Assembly: GCA_049578505.1 (NCBI GenBank)
Contig: JBAUMC010000096.1
Span: 30,656 to 94,655 of the forward strand
DNA: 64,000 bases
Reading direction: 5' to 3'
Origin: JAGVPT01 sp049578505
Lineage (GTDB): Bacteria; Bacteroidota; Ignavibacteria; UBA10030; UBA8401
In this document: one piece after another, positions 1-8,460 of the stretch
How positions within the stretch are numbered: the first letter of the stretch is position 1
Layout: each line of letters begins with the position of its first letter
Translations under genes and position numbers: made by a program
Notes under the pieces: generated by a model
The model's database searches: none
Told to the model about the DNA's origin: nothing
What the model saw: the letters and a program-made list of their open reading frames with translations, nothing else

Positions 1-1291
1 GCTCACGACATTTCTGACGCCGATCGCGCTTCTCACGTCATGGAGATCAATCACTGCGAGGCTCAAAGAATATGTTCTTTTCATGTTGCTCCTGGAATTC
101 GGGATGCTTGGCGTGTTCCTGGCCTCCGACTTATTTTTGTTCTATGTTTTTTGGGAAGCGATGCTGATCCCGATGTACTTCATCATCGGTATCTGGGGGG
201 GGCACGATAAAATTTATGCGGCGGTCAAGTTTTTTCTTTATACGATGGCCGGCAGCCTTCTGATGTTGATCGCCATCCTATCGCTGGGGTACTACGCATC
301 GACAATTCCCGGGGGGTATTTTACCACGAATCTATCGACGCTGTATCAAATTGCTCCGTCAATTCCGCACAGCGTTCAAGTTTGGATGTTCCTCGCTTTT
401 ACACTTTCTTTTGCGATAAAAATCCCGTTGTTTCCTTTTCATACTTGGCTTCCCGATGCGCACGTTCAGGCTCCAACAGCTGGGAGCGTCATCCTTGCAG
501 CTGTGCTCTTGAAGATGGGAACGTACGGCTTGCTCCGTTTTTGCCTTCCGTTGTTCCCGCAGGTATCGTTTGAATTCACACCTTTGATTTCTACTCTAGC
601 AGTGATCGGGATCGTCTACGGCGCACTCGTCGCAATGGTTCAAACCGATATCAAGAAGCTTGTCGCTTATTCGTCCGTCAGTCATCTCGGTTTTGTTGTC
701 CTCGGGATTTTTTCGATGACCGAGGAGGGAATCCAAGGGGCGATGATTCAAATGATCAATCACGGCCTTTCTACAGGCGCTCTATTCTTGATTGTAGGCA
801 TGCTGTACGACCGGCGGCACACTCGGGATATCTCCCAATTCGGCGGATTGTCAAGGCAAATGCCGGTGTTTGCAGCGTTCTTCATGATCGTCTTGCTTTC
901 GTCAATCGGACTCCCGGGGTTGAACGGATTCGTCGGGGAATTTCTAATTCTCCTCGGATCGTTTAGGTCGGCATTTTTAGGGTCTCACGTCTACACTGTT
1001 ATCGCAGCGACCGGAGTGATATTGGCAGCAGTCTACATGTTGTGGATGTTTCAACGCGTCATGTTCGGTGCGCTGACCAACCCGGCAAATCAATCGCTGC
1101 GCGATTTATCGAAGCGGGAGCTGGCGGTGTTAATTCCGATCGTGATTTTCATTGTGTGGATAGGCGTCTATCCGTCGACATTTTTAAAATCCTCCGCAGT
1201 GTCGACAAAACAGCTTGTAAAAATGCTTGAACAAACGAAAAGCGGAGAAGTCCATTCGACCCTTCTAGGATCAAAGTACATCACTCGGTGA
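1..1291 (+). CDS. nuoM: NADH-quinone oxidoreductase subunit M, 5' truncated by window edge
   Basis: Membrane subunit of respiratory complex I, one of three antiporter-like proton-pumping subunits. The reading frame is open from base 2, so the start lies outside the window; about 430 residues are visible, against roughly 500 for the family. It is strongly hydrophobic, with many membrane segments. The family signature FHTWLPDAHVQAPTAGS is present with the following AAVLLKMGTYG helix, as is the DIKKLVAYSSVSHLG segment carrying the conserved lysines of the proton path. The TGA stop at 1289-1291 overlaps the GTG start of the next gene, suggesting translational coupling. nuoN follows two genes later, so this is the end of a nuo operon. 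Function is near certain from the motifs. Confidence 0.96.
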   Translation, partial: LTTFLTPIALLTSWRSITARLKEYVLFMLLLEFGMLGVFLASDLFLFYVFWEAMLIPMYFIIGIWGGHDKIYAAVKFFLYTMAGSLLMLIAILSLGYYASTIPGGYFTTNLSTLYQIAPSIPHSVQVWMFLAFTLSFAIKIPLFPFHTWLPDAHVQAPTAGSVILAAVLLKMGTYGLLRFCLPLFPQVSFEFTPLISTLAVIGIVYGALVAMVQTDIKKLVAYSSVSHLGFVVLGIFSMTEEGIQGAMIQMINHGLSTGALFLIVGMLYDRRHTRDISQFGGLSRQMPVFAAFFMIVLLSSIGLPGLNGFVGEFLILLGSFRSAFLGSHVYTVIAATGVILAAVYMLWMFQRVMFGALTNPANQSLRDLSKRELAVLIPIVIFIVWIGVYPSTFLKSSAVSTKQLVKMLEQTKSGEVHSTLLGSKYITR

Positions 1292-2790
1292 GGAAAATTT
1301 TTTTTCGATCTGCTGTAAAAATAGTTTTCTTTCTCGTATCGTTTTCGTCGCTGGCATTCGCCGGCAACGAAACGTACGCGGTGCAAGTGCCGTTGGTCAT
1401 GGTTTTACCCTTTATCGTTCTTCTCTTCGCGATTGCCCTGGTGCCGTTCATAGACCGGCATTGGTGGGAGAAAAATTATCCTTACGTCGCGATCGGGTTG
1501 GGGCTTATCCCCGTAGCTTACTACTTTTTTGTGCTTGGCAATGAATCAAGAATGTTCCAAAGCGGCATGGAGTATTTCAGTTTCATCGTTCTCATCGGTT
1601 CGCTCTTTGTAGTCTCAGGCGGCATTCATATCCGCATCAAGGGAAAATCAAAGCCACTGGCAAATGTCGTGCTGCTTATGATAGGCGCTGTGGCTGCCAA
1701 TGTACTCGGGACAACCGGTGCGTCGATGATTTTGATTAGGCCCTTTCTCCGTGTCAATAAATATCGATTGCGCGGATTTCATGTCGTCTTCTTTATCTTT
1801 GTTGTCAGCAATATAGGGGGGGCGCTTACACCGATCGGCCCCCCGCTTTTTCTCGGCTATTTAAAAGGGGTTCCCTTCTGGTGGGTTCTCCAATCTGTTT
1901 GGCATATGTGGATCATCGCGCTTGCGATGGTCCTGGCGGTTTTTTTTGTCATAGACACAATCAGTTTCCGGAAGTTCGAAGCCGGCTCCAAACATGTCCC
2001 CGCCTCACAGCTGCACGAGGAGGCAGAAGTCGGTGGAATACACAACATCTTCTTTCTCGCCGTGATAGTGGTTGCGGTGTTCTTAGAAAATCCTCCGTTT
2101 ATTCGTGAGGCCTTAATGATAGCAGCTGCAGCCGGATCCTATTTCACCACACGAAAGGAAATTCACGTCAAGAACGATTTCAATTTTGTGCCGATCAAAG
2201 AGGTTGCTATCCTTTTTGTTGGAATATTCGCGACGATGGTTCCGGCCCTCGACTGGCTGGAACTCAACGCCGCGTCGACCGGCATCACGAAAGCGGGACA
2301 ATTCTATTGGGGGACAGGAGCTCTCTCAGCCGTGTTGGATAATGCGCCGGCATATCTCAATTTTCTCAGCGCATCGATCGGGTTGTTCGTTGACCAAAAC
2401 ATAGTTGCCCAGGTGCAACATCTCGTGGCAACCCATGGTTCGAATATAGCATCGATCAACAATATCCATGCGGATGAAATCAGGAACACGTTTGGTGCAC
2501 TCACGAAATTCCATCCTGAGCTTGTTGCGGCGGGAGGCGTATCCCTTTCTGTCGTTCAGGTTTCGTACTTAATTGGCAACCATGACGTCTATTTGAAAGC
2601 GATTTCATTGGGGGCAGTATTTTTTGGCGCATGTACGTATATCGGCAATGGTCCGAATTTTATGGTAAAATCCATTGCTGAGCAGAGCGGTGTAGCAATG
2701 CCCTCATTTTTCGGATATATTGTGCGATACACTATTCCCGTGCTGCTTCCGACATTTGCCCTGATTTGGTTTTTGTTCTTTCGTTCATAG
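1288..2790 (+). CDS. Na+/H+ antiporter-like membrane protein (NhaD/CitMHS type) inside the nuo operon
   Basis: A polytopic inner-membrane protein of 500 residues with about twelve hydrophobic segments, in the ion-transporter superfamily that includes NhaD antiporters and citrate carriers. Supporting motifs are TPIGPPLFLGYLKGVPF, the AVLDNAPAYLNF loop and YIGNGPNFMVKSIAEQSG near the C-terminus, which recur in this branch. The N-terminus (MRKIFFRSAVKIVFFLVSF) resembles a signal peptide or first membrane helix. The GTG start overlaps the nuoM stop by four bases (GTGA), and nuoN begins 21 bases after the stop, so it sits within the operon. It is not a nuo subunit. A sodium/proton exchange role is inferred from the family; citrate or other dicarboxylate transport cannot be excluded. 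Confidence 0.8.
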   Translation: MRKIFFRSAVKIVFFLVSFSSLAFAGNETYAVQVPLVMVLPFIVLLFAIALVPFIDRHWWEKNYPYVAIGLGLIPVAYYFFVLGNESRMFQSGMEYFSFIVLIGSLFVVSGGIHIRIKGKSKPLANVVLLMIGAVAANVLGTTGASMILIRPFLRVNKYRLRGFHVVFFIFVVSNIGGALTPIGPPLFLGYLKGVPFWWVLQSVWHMWIIALAMVLAVFFVIDTISFRKFEAGSKHVPASQLHEEAEVGGIHNIFFLAVIVVAVFLENPPFIREALMIAAAAGSYFTTRKEIHVKNDFNFVPIKEVAILFVGIFATMVPALDWLELNAASTGITKAGQFYWGTGALSAVLDNAPAYLNFLSASIGLFVDQNIVAQVQHLVATHGSNIASINNIHADEIRNTFGALTKFHPELVAAGGVSLSVVQVSYLIGNHDVYLKAISLGAVFFGACTYIGNGPNFMVKSIAEQSGVAMPSFFGYIVRYTIPVLLPTFALIWFLFFRS

Positions 2791-2811
2791 ATTTTTGTAG
2801 AGGTTAAGAGT

Positions 2812-4236
2812 ATGGTTTTTTCATATTCAGATTTGTACGGCATATCTCCCGTTCTTACAGTTTCGCTCACGGCGCTCATCGCGCTCATCGTAAAATCGGC
2901 CATGCGAAAGAGTGAAACGACACTCCTTATCGTCGGGATCGTTGGGATTCTTATCAGCATGATTTTTAGCGTTATTACCTTCTCCCTGAGCACTACCGCC
3001 TTTAACGATATGGTGCTCGTCGGCGGCTACGCGAGTTTCTTCGACCTTCTCTTCCTTACCGTTGGATTGCTCACGTTTCTCCTTTCTGAATCATATTTGA
3101 AAAAAGAGCATATCAATTTCGGCGAGTTTTATGTGCTTGTCCTTCTTGCAGTTGCAGGAATGATGTTGATGGGTTCATCTGCTGATTTGATCACGCTGTT
3201 CCTTGGCATCGAATTGATGTCGGTATGTTTTTACATTCTTGCCGGATTTATGAGAACCAGGAATAGCTCGAATGAAGCGGCGCTGAAATATTTTCTCCTT
3301 GGAGCATTTGCTACCGGGTTTCTTCTCTACGGCATCGCGCTTGTGTATGGGACGACAGGCACAACAAATTTATTGCGGATTGCCGCACGGCATCCGAGTG
3401 CAGCGGTGCAGCCGTGGTACAGCGTAGGGTTTGGATTGCTGCTCATCGGTCTTTCGTTCAAGGTTGCGGCCGTGCCGTTTCATATGTGGGCTCCGGACGT
3501 GTATGAGGGGTCGCCGACTACGGTATCCGGAATGATGTCCACCGGCGGGAAAGCCGCGGCGTTTGCCGCATTTGTCCTGGTTTTTTCGATTCCGATGGCA
3601 CAGCATGATGAAGGATTAAAGTTTATTCTCGCGGTGATTGCTGCGGGTTCGATGATTGTCGGTAATCTTTTCGGACTGGCTCAAACTAATCTTAAACGCA
3701 TGCTTGCGTATTCCAGCGTTGCACATGCCGGATACATGCTGATCGGCATTGCATCGGGGCAGCCGCTTGGCCAGCAAGGTATTCTCTTTTACCTTGTGTC
3801 CTATGCGTTCACAAACCTTGGTGCATTTGGCATCATTTCGATCCTTGAAAAAGAGTCCGGCGAGAATGTCACGTACGAGGATTATGCAGGGCTTGGCACA
3901 CGCAAACCTGTCCTTGCAGGCCTGCTGGCCGCGTTCATGTTCTCGTTGACGGGCATTCCGCCTTTCGCCGGGTTCGTAGGAAAATATTATCTCTTTACAA
4001 GTGCGGTCGAGTCAAATTTAACATGGCTCGCAATTCTCGGCGTAGTAACGAGCCTGCTGTCGGCCTTTTATTACCTTCGTGTCGTCGTCTATATGTATTT
4101 TCGCGACACGAAGGAAACGGCGGAAATTCACCTCCCTCGCCTTGCGTTTTGTGCGATCTTTATTTCCGCGCTTGGAATTATCATTCTCGGAATACTTCCT
4201 TCACTCATATTGAATGTTACACAATTGCTTTTTTGA
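2812..4236 (+). CDS. nuoN: NADH-quinone oxidoreductase subunit N
   Basis: Antiporter-like membrane subunit of complex I, 474 residues, full length for the family. It shows the expected FHMWAPDVYEGSPTTVSG motif, the following STGGKAAAFA helix, and NLKRMLAYSSVAHAGYM with the conserved lysine/arginine of the proton channel. Hydrophobic segments run through the whole protein. The ATG is preceded by GAGGTTAAG. The gene is followed within 21 bases by a strong intrinsic terminator, so it is the last nuo gene of the operon. The order nuoM, antiporter, nuoN departs from the usual directly adjacent nuoL-M-N. Confidence 0.96.
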   Translation: MVFSYSDLYGISPVLTVSLTALIALIVKSAMRKSETTLLIVGIVGILISMIFSVITFSLSTTAFNDMVLVGGYASFFDLLFLTVGLLTFLLSESYLKKEHINFGEFYVLVLLAVAGMMLMGSSADLITLFLGIELMSVCFYILAGFMRTRNSSNEAALKYFLLGAFATGFLLYGIALVYGTTGTTNLLRIAARHPSAAVQPWYSVGFGLLLIGLSFKVAAVPFHMWAPDVYEGSPTTVSGMMSTGGKAAAFAAFVLVFSIPMAQHDEGLKFILAVIAAGSMIVGNLFGLAQTNLKRMLAYSSVAHAGYMLIGIASGQPLGQQGILFYLVSYAFTNLGAFGIISILEKESGENVTYEDYAGLGTRKPVLAGLLAAFMFSLTGIPPFAGFVGKYYLFTSAVESNLTWLAILGVVTSLLSAFYYLRVVVYMYFRDTKETAEIHLPRLAFCAIFISALGIIILGILPSLILNVTQLLF

Positions 4237-4256
4237 TATTCATTCTCGAATATGTA

Positions 4257-4298
4257 CCGTCCATTTTTGTTGCTGGTGAATGGACGGTTTTCTTTTTT
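4257..4298 (+). terminator. Intrinsic terminator of the nuo operon
   Basis: A 9-bp perfect stem (CCGTCCATT at 4257-4265 with AATGGACGG at 4279-4287) with a 13-base loop is followed by the T-rich run TTTTCTTTTTT. It begins 20 bases after the nuoN stop and ends 9 bases before the chosen start of nnr. Confidence 0.88.
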
Positions 4299-4307
4299 GG
4301 AGCATTT

Positions 4308-5876
4308 GTGATTTCTCTTGTCACCGCTCAACATATGAAGGAACTAGACGATCTGGCGGTTCGCCGATACGGGATTCCCTCGCTGCTTCTGATGGAAAAT
4401 GCCGGACGCTCTGTCGTCGAGGAGATCGAACGTCGATTCGGGGCGACAGCAGGGAAAGCAATTCTTGTTATTTCGGGGAAAGGCAAGAACGGAGGCGACG
4501 GAATTGTTGCAGCCCGGTATGCGATAGACCGTGGAGCGGACACGACTATTCTTTTCTTGGGAGATGAAGCTGATCTACGAGACGATGTCAAGACGAATTA
4601 CGATATTTTAAAAAAGACGGCCGATCCCAATTTGACTATTCTACACACTTTCAATAAAAAAGATTTGTCTCGAAAGAAATTCGATTTCATCATTGATGCG
4701 ATTTTTGGAACGTCGTTTCGCGGCGAAGTAAAAGGCAATTTCAAAAACGTAATTGAGTGGATTAATCTGCAGCACGATTCAAAAATCATTGCCGTCGATA
4801 TTCCTTCGGGTCTTGATGCATCATCGGGTGAATGTTCTTCGACGGTTGTTAAAGCATGTCTTACTGTGACGATGGTGTTGCCAAAGGTCGGTTTGTATCT
4901 GGGAAAGGGGAGGGAGTATGCAGGCTCCGTTGCTGTCTCTGATATTCAGATACCCGATCGTTTGCTAGAAGAAAAGAAATCTGCTGTATCTCTCGTCGAG
5001 GAGAACGACGTTTGCAATGGATTGCCCGTGAGATCGATCGCGGCGCATAAGCAGAGCGTTGGAAGAATTTTCGTGCTTGCCGGATCGAAAGGTTTGACGG
5101 GAGCAGCATTACTCTGCTCGCAGTCAGCGATGAAGGCAGGAGCGGGTGCGGTCGTACTTGGAATACCGTCTGCCGTATTCCCGGCGGTTTCGCGGCGAAC
5201 TCTGGAGGTAATGCCGTTTGAGCTGCCTTCGACTCCCGATGGTTCACTAGCATCTTCAGGCTTGAAAGACATTGAGCAAAAAATGAAGTGGGCGGATGTT
5301 ATGCTCATCGGTCCCGGTTTATCGCAGAACGCGGAGACTCAAAAAATCGTACAAAAAATAATTTCCACCTCGAGAAAGACGCTCGTCATCGATGCCGACG
5401 GGCTGAATGCATTGGCAAAGGAGATCTCTATTCTTCGCAGAAGAAAGTGCAAATCTGTTGTTCTTACTCCGCACTTGGGAGAATTTTCCCGACTAGTTGC
5501 ATTGCCCGCCGGCGAGATTGAAAAGAATAAGCTCGACATTGCGCGGTCATTTGCCCGAAAAAATGATGTTATTCTGGTGCTGAAAGGTGCGCCTACAATT
5601 ATCGCCGTGCCCGACGGTGATGTGTTTGTCAATCCGACAGGAAATGCGGGGATGGCGACTGCAGGATCTGGAGATGTTCTCGCCGGAGTTATTGCCGCCC
5701 TTATCGGTCAACATAGTACGCCAGCTCAGGCGGCCATCAATGGCGTCTACGTTCACGGGCGTGCAGGAGACCTTGCGCGCGATGATATCGGTGAAATGGG
5801 AATGATCGCCAGCGATATTATGAGCCATATCCCAGCCGTTCTGCGAATATTACAGGGTGGAAGGAACAGAACGTAG
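4308..5876 (+). CDS. nnr: Bifunctional NAD(P)H-hydrate epimerase / ADP-dependent dehydratase
   Basis: Cytosolic metabolite-repair enzyme: the N-terminal epimerase (YjeF_N, about residues 1-215) interconverts R- and S-NAD(P)HX, and the C-terminal kinase-fold dehydratase (about 230-520) converts S-NAD(P)HX back to NAD(P)H using ADP. Visible motifs are SGKGKNGGDGIVAARY in the epimerase, and TPHLGEFSRL and NPTGNAGMATAGSGDVLAG in the dehydratase. The frame is open upstream into nuoN, but the family N-terminus (LVTAQHMKELD) and a TTGGAG five bases upstream point to GTG 4308, giving 522 residues. The ribosome-binding site lies directly behind the nuo terminator, so this gene needs read-through or a promoter overlapping the hairpin. 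Its place after complex I genes fits a role in NADH quality control. Confidence 0.93.
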   Translation: MISLVTAQHMKELDDLAVRRYGIPSLLLMENAGRSVVEEIERRFGATAGKAILVISGKGKNGGDGIVAARYAIDRGADTTILFLGDEADLRDDVKTNYDILKKTADPNLTILHTFNKKDLSRKKFDFIIDAIFGTSFRGEVKGNFKNVIEWINLQHDSKIIAVDIPSGLDASSGECSSTVVKACLTVTMVLPKVGLYLGKGREYAGSVAVSDIQIPDRLLEEKKSAVSLVEENDVCNGLPVRSIAAHKQSVGRIFVLAGSKGLTGAALLCSQSAMKAGAGAVVLGIPSAVFPAVSRRTLEVMPFELPSTPDGSLASSGLKDIEQKMKWADVMLIGPGLSQNAETQKIVQKIISTSRKTLVIDADGLNALAKEISILRRRKCKSVVLTPHLGEFSRLVALPAGEIEKNKLDIARSFARKNDVILVLKGAPTIIAVPDGDVFVNPTGNAGMATAGSGDVLAGVIAALIGQHSTPAQAAINGVYVHGRAGDLARDDIGEMGMIASDIMSHIPAVLRILQGGRNRT

Positions 5877-5974
5877 ACGGCAAAGGCGTTCACACGCATA
5901 ATCTTTTAACGTCGACGAGACGTTGTGCCGGAATCAGTGGAAATTAAAACAAAAACTCGCCTGGCTTGAAAAGT

Positions 5975-7192
5975 ATGGTACTGCAGATAGTTTTATTATT
6001 TGTCTTTATTATTTTTAGCGGGCTTTTTGCTTCCTCGGAGATCGTTTTCATCGTTGCGAATAAAGCGAAGTTGCAGGTCCGGGCACGCGGGAAGAAATTC
6101 GGTGCAGCGCAAGCCTTGTCGTTTGTCAGCACGCCGGAGGAGTACCTCACGACGGTGCTTGTCGGAAATAACATTGCGAATATTGCTTTCTCTTCAATTG
6201 CCGCCATTGTCTTGCGTCAATATTTCCATTTGCCGAATACCATTATTACTATTCTTGTAGCCCTCGTCATTCTGCTTTGCGGAGAATTATTTCCGAAATC
6301 GCTCCTCCGCGTAGTAGCAGATGCCGTCGTTCCTTACGCTTCATCGTTTCTTCAAGCATGCCGCATTATTTTATCGCCGTTGATCTGGCTGACCCAGCAG
6401 GCATCGGGGATGATCATAGCAATGCTAGGTTTCGAAAAATCGAACGTCGGGAGGTTTTTGCACAAAAAAGATGTTGAAATCCTTTTAAAAGAGAGCGAGG
6501 AAGTAGGAGCTGTCGGGATTGATGAGCGGAAAAAAATAATCAAGGTCATCACGCTGAACGATGTCCTTGCCAAGGACGTTATGAAAGCAAGGGCGAATGT
6601 AGTCGCCGTTGAAATAAAAACGTCAGTGAAGCAGGCATGGCAGGTGCTCGTTGAACGAGGCTACTCGAAATTACTCGTCTACGACCAAACAATCGATAAT
6701 ATTATCGGCGTCGTTTTTGCGAGAGATTTTTTTTCCAGGCCGCGGACGCTTTCTCAGATTTTGCGCGAGACGGTTTTTGTCCCTGAGACGAAAAATTGTT
6801 CGGATCTTTTCCGTGATTTTCGGCTTAAGAAAATTTCACTTGCGGTCGTCGTCGACGAATTTGGAGGGACAGCAGGGGTTGTCACGTCAGAGGACATCCT
6901 CAAAGAATTTCTGGGGGAGATTTCGGACGACCAGCAGGAGAGCGACCAACAGGTCAAGAAATTGGCAGATGGGTCGTTTCTTGTCAGCGGGAAAACAGAA
7001 ATTCACAAGCTGGAGAATGCTTCAGGCCTGCAGATTCCCGACGGCCCGTACGATACGATTGCGGGCTTCGTCATGCATTCGCTCGGACGGATCCCGTTTG
7101 AGAAAGAAGAAGTGAGAATCGGATCGATGTTGATCAACGTTCTCAGGGCAACAAAGACAAAAATTGAATTGCTCAAGATTCAAGTGCAGTGA
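5975..7192 (+). CDS. CorC/HlyC-type membrane protein with DUF21 and CBS domains
   Basis: A 405-residue inner-membrane protein with three domains in the standard order: an N-terminal CNNM/DUF21 membrane region (FSGLFASSEIVFIVANKAK, about residues 1-190), a pair of CBS domains (about 195-320, including ERGYSKLLVYDQTIDNIIG) and a C-terminal CorC_HlyC domain (DGSFLVSGKTEIHKLENAS). Family members are called hemolysin-like or Mg2+/Co2+ efflux proteins; the physiological substrate here is unknown. ATG 5975 was chosen, and a TTG nine bases upstream in frame is the alternative. It overlaps the next gene's GTG by four bases, implying co-translation with the MFS transporter. Confidence 0.87.
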   Translation: MVLQIVLLFVFIIFSGLFASSEIVFIVANKAKLQVRARGKKFGAAQALSFVSTPEEYLTTVLVGNNIANIAFSSIAAIVLRQYFHLPNTIITILVALVILLCGELFPKSLLRVVADAVVPYASSFLQACRIILSPLIWLTQQASGMIIAMLGFEKSNVGRFLHKKDVEILLKESEEVGAVGIDERKKIIKVITLNDVLAKDVMKARANVVAVEIKTSVKQAWQVLVERGYSKLLVYDQTIDNIIGVVFARDFFSRPRTLSQILRETVFVPETKNCSDLFRDFRLKKISLAVVVDEFGGTAGVVTSEDILKEFLGEISDDQQESDQQVKKLADGSFLVSGKTEIHKLENASGLQIPDGPYDTIAGFVMHSLGRIPFEKEEVRIGSMLINVLRATKTKIELLKIQVQ

Positions 7193-8442
7193 TTGATATG
7201 CGGAAGTTGGAATCCATTGTGCGGCCACTGTACATGCTCCCTGTGTTTCGATCGTTGAGGCATCGAAACTATCGCCTTTTTTTCTTCGGTCAGCTTTTTT
7301 CTCTGATCGGGACATGGATGCAGAACATCGGCCAGGCATGGCTTGTTTATCAATTGACGCATTCTTCGGTGTGGCTGGGAGCGATCGGTTTTCTCACATC
7401 GGTTCCTGTACTTTTGTTTTCCATGTTTGGCGGGACGCTGGCCGACAAGATTTCCAAAAAAAGGCTGATCGTCGCGACGCAGACAGCATCGATGGTGCAA
7501 GCGTTCATTCTTGCGCTGCTAGTGTGGACTAATGTGGTTACGCCCGTGATCGTTGGCGTGCTAGCATTCACTTTGGGGATGATCAACGCCTTCGACATGC
7601 CGGGGAGGCAATCGTTTGTCGTTGAGATGGTAGGAAAAGATGATCTGCCAAATGCTATTGCGCTCAATTCCGCGGTCTTCAACAGCGCGAGAATGTTTGG
7701 CCCGGCCATCGGCGGAATCGTGATCGGCCTTTTAGGTGTCGGATGGTGTTTCTTTCTGAACGGTATTTCTTTTATTGCAGTCATTATCGGATTGCTGATG
7801 ATGAACGTCGTGGAAAAGATCGCACCAAAAACTGAGTCTTCCTTTCTTCATTCTATAAGAGAAAGCGTGAACTATGTTCAATCGGACGCTACCTCGAAAG
7901 CGATCATGACGCTGGTTGCCATGGTAACAATCTTTGGCTGGTCGTACTCCGTTATGCTGCCAATATTTGCGGATAGGATTCTGAATATCGGTGCCATAGG
8001 CCTTGGAAATCTTCTCACAGCAAACGGCATTGGCGCCCTCATTAGCGCGTTAACCGTCGCATCGGTCGGGCATAAAGTTCATCCCCGCAAATTCATTTAT
8101 ACAGGTTTATCTATTTTTATTTTTTCGATCTTCATCTTCACTGCCTCATCGTCGCCGCTTCTCTCGATGGCCTGTCTCGTTGGAGTCGGCATCGGATTGA
8201 TCGCTTTTTTTGCAACCGCAAATGCTACTCTGCAAATGCGCACTCCCGACCATCTGAGGGGAAGGGTCATGGGACTCTACTCGCTTGTCTTTCAGGGTTT
8301 TTTCCCGTTCGGAAGCCTGGGATTAGGAGTGCTGGCAAATGTTGTCGGGGTCCGGCTCGCCGTCGCGAGCGGTGCTTGTATCTGCGGGATCTCCGGGAGC
8401 GCGGTGTATCACGTGATGAAGAAAAAGAGAGGACGTATCTAA
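7189..8442 (+). CDS. MFS exporter, EntS-like
   Basis: Twelve-helix major facilitator protein of 417 residues. The N-terminal FRHRNYRLF-type start (here SLRHRNYRLFFFGQLFSLIG) followed by GTWMQNIGQAWLVYQLTHSS is characteristic of the enterobactin-exporter (EntS/MFS_3) group, as is DHLRGRVMGLYSLVF near the tenth helix. Exported substrate is unknown; no siderophore biosynthesis genes are nearby. The GTG at 7189 overlaps the previous stop (GTGA), and an in-frame ATG at 7198 is equally possible. Neither has a clear Shine-Dalgarno sequence. Confidence 0.85.
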   Translation: MIDMRKLESIVRPLYMLPVFRSLRHRNYRLFFFGQLFSLIGTWMQNIGQAWLVYQLTHSSVWLGAIGFLTSVPVLLFSMFGGTLADKISKKRLIVATQTASMVQAFILALLVWTNVVTPVIVGVLAFTLGMINAFDMPGRQSFVVEMVGKDDLPNAIALNSAVFNSARMFGPAIGGIVIGLLGVGWCFFLNGISFIAVIIGLLMMNVVEKIAPKTESSFLHSIRESVNYVQSDATSKAIMTLVAMVTIFGWSYSVMLPIFADRILNIGAIGLGNLLTANGIGALISALTVASVGHKVHPRKFIYTGLSIFIFSIFIFTASSSPLLSMACLVGVGIGLIAFFATANATLQMRTPDHLRGRVMGLYSLVFQGFFPFGSLGLGVLANVVGVRLAVASGACICGISGSAVYHVMKKKRGRI

Positions 8443-8460
8443 TTGAGAGAAAGTACAACC

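Noticed and set aside
4023..4307. In-frame upstream extension of nnr across the end of nuoN
   Set aside because: It overlaps nuoN and a strong terminator, and the family N-terminus plus GGAG point to GTG 4308.
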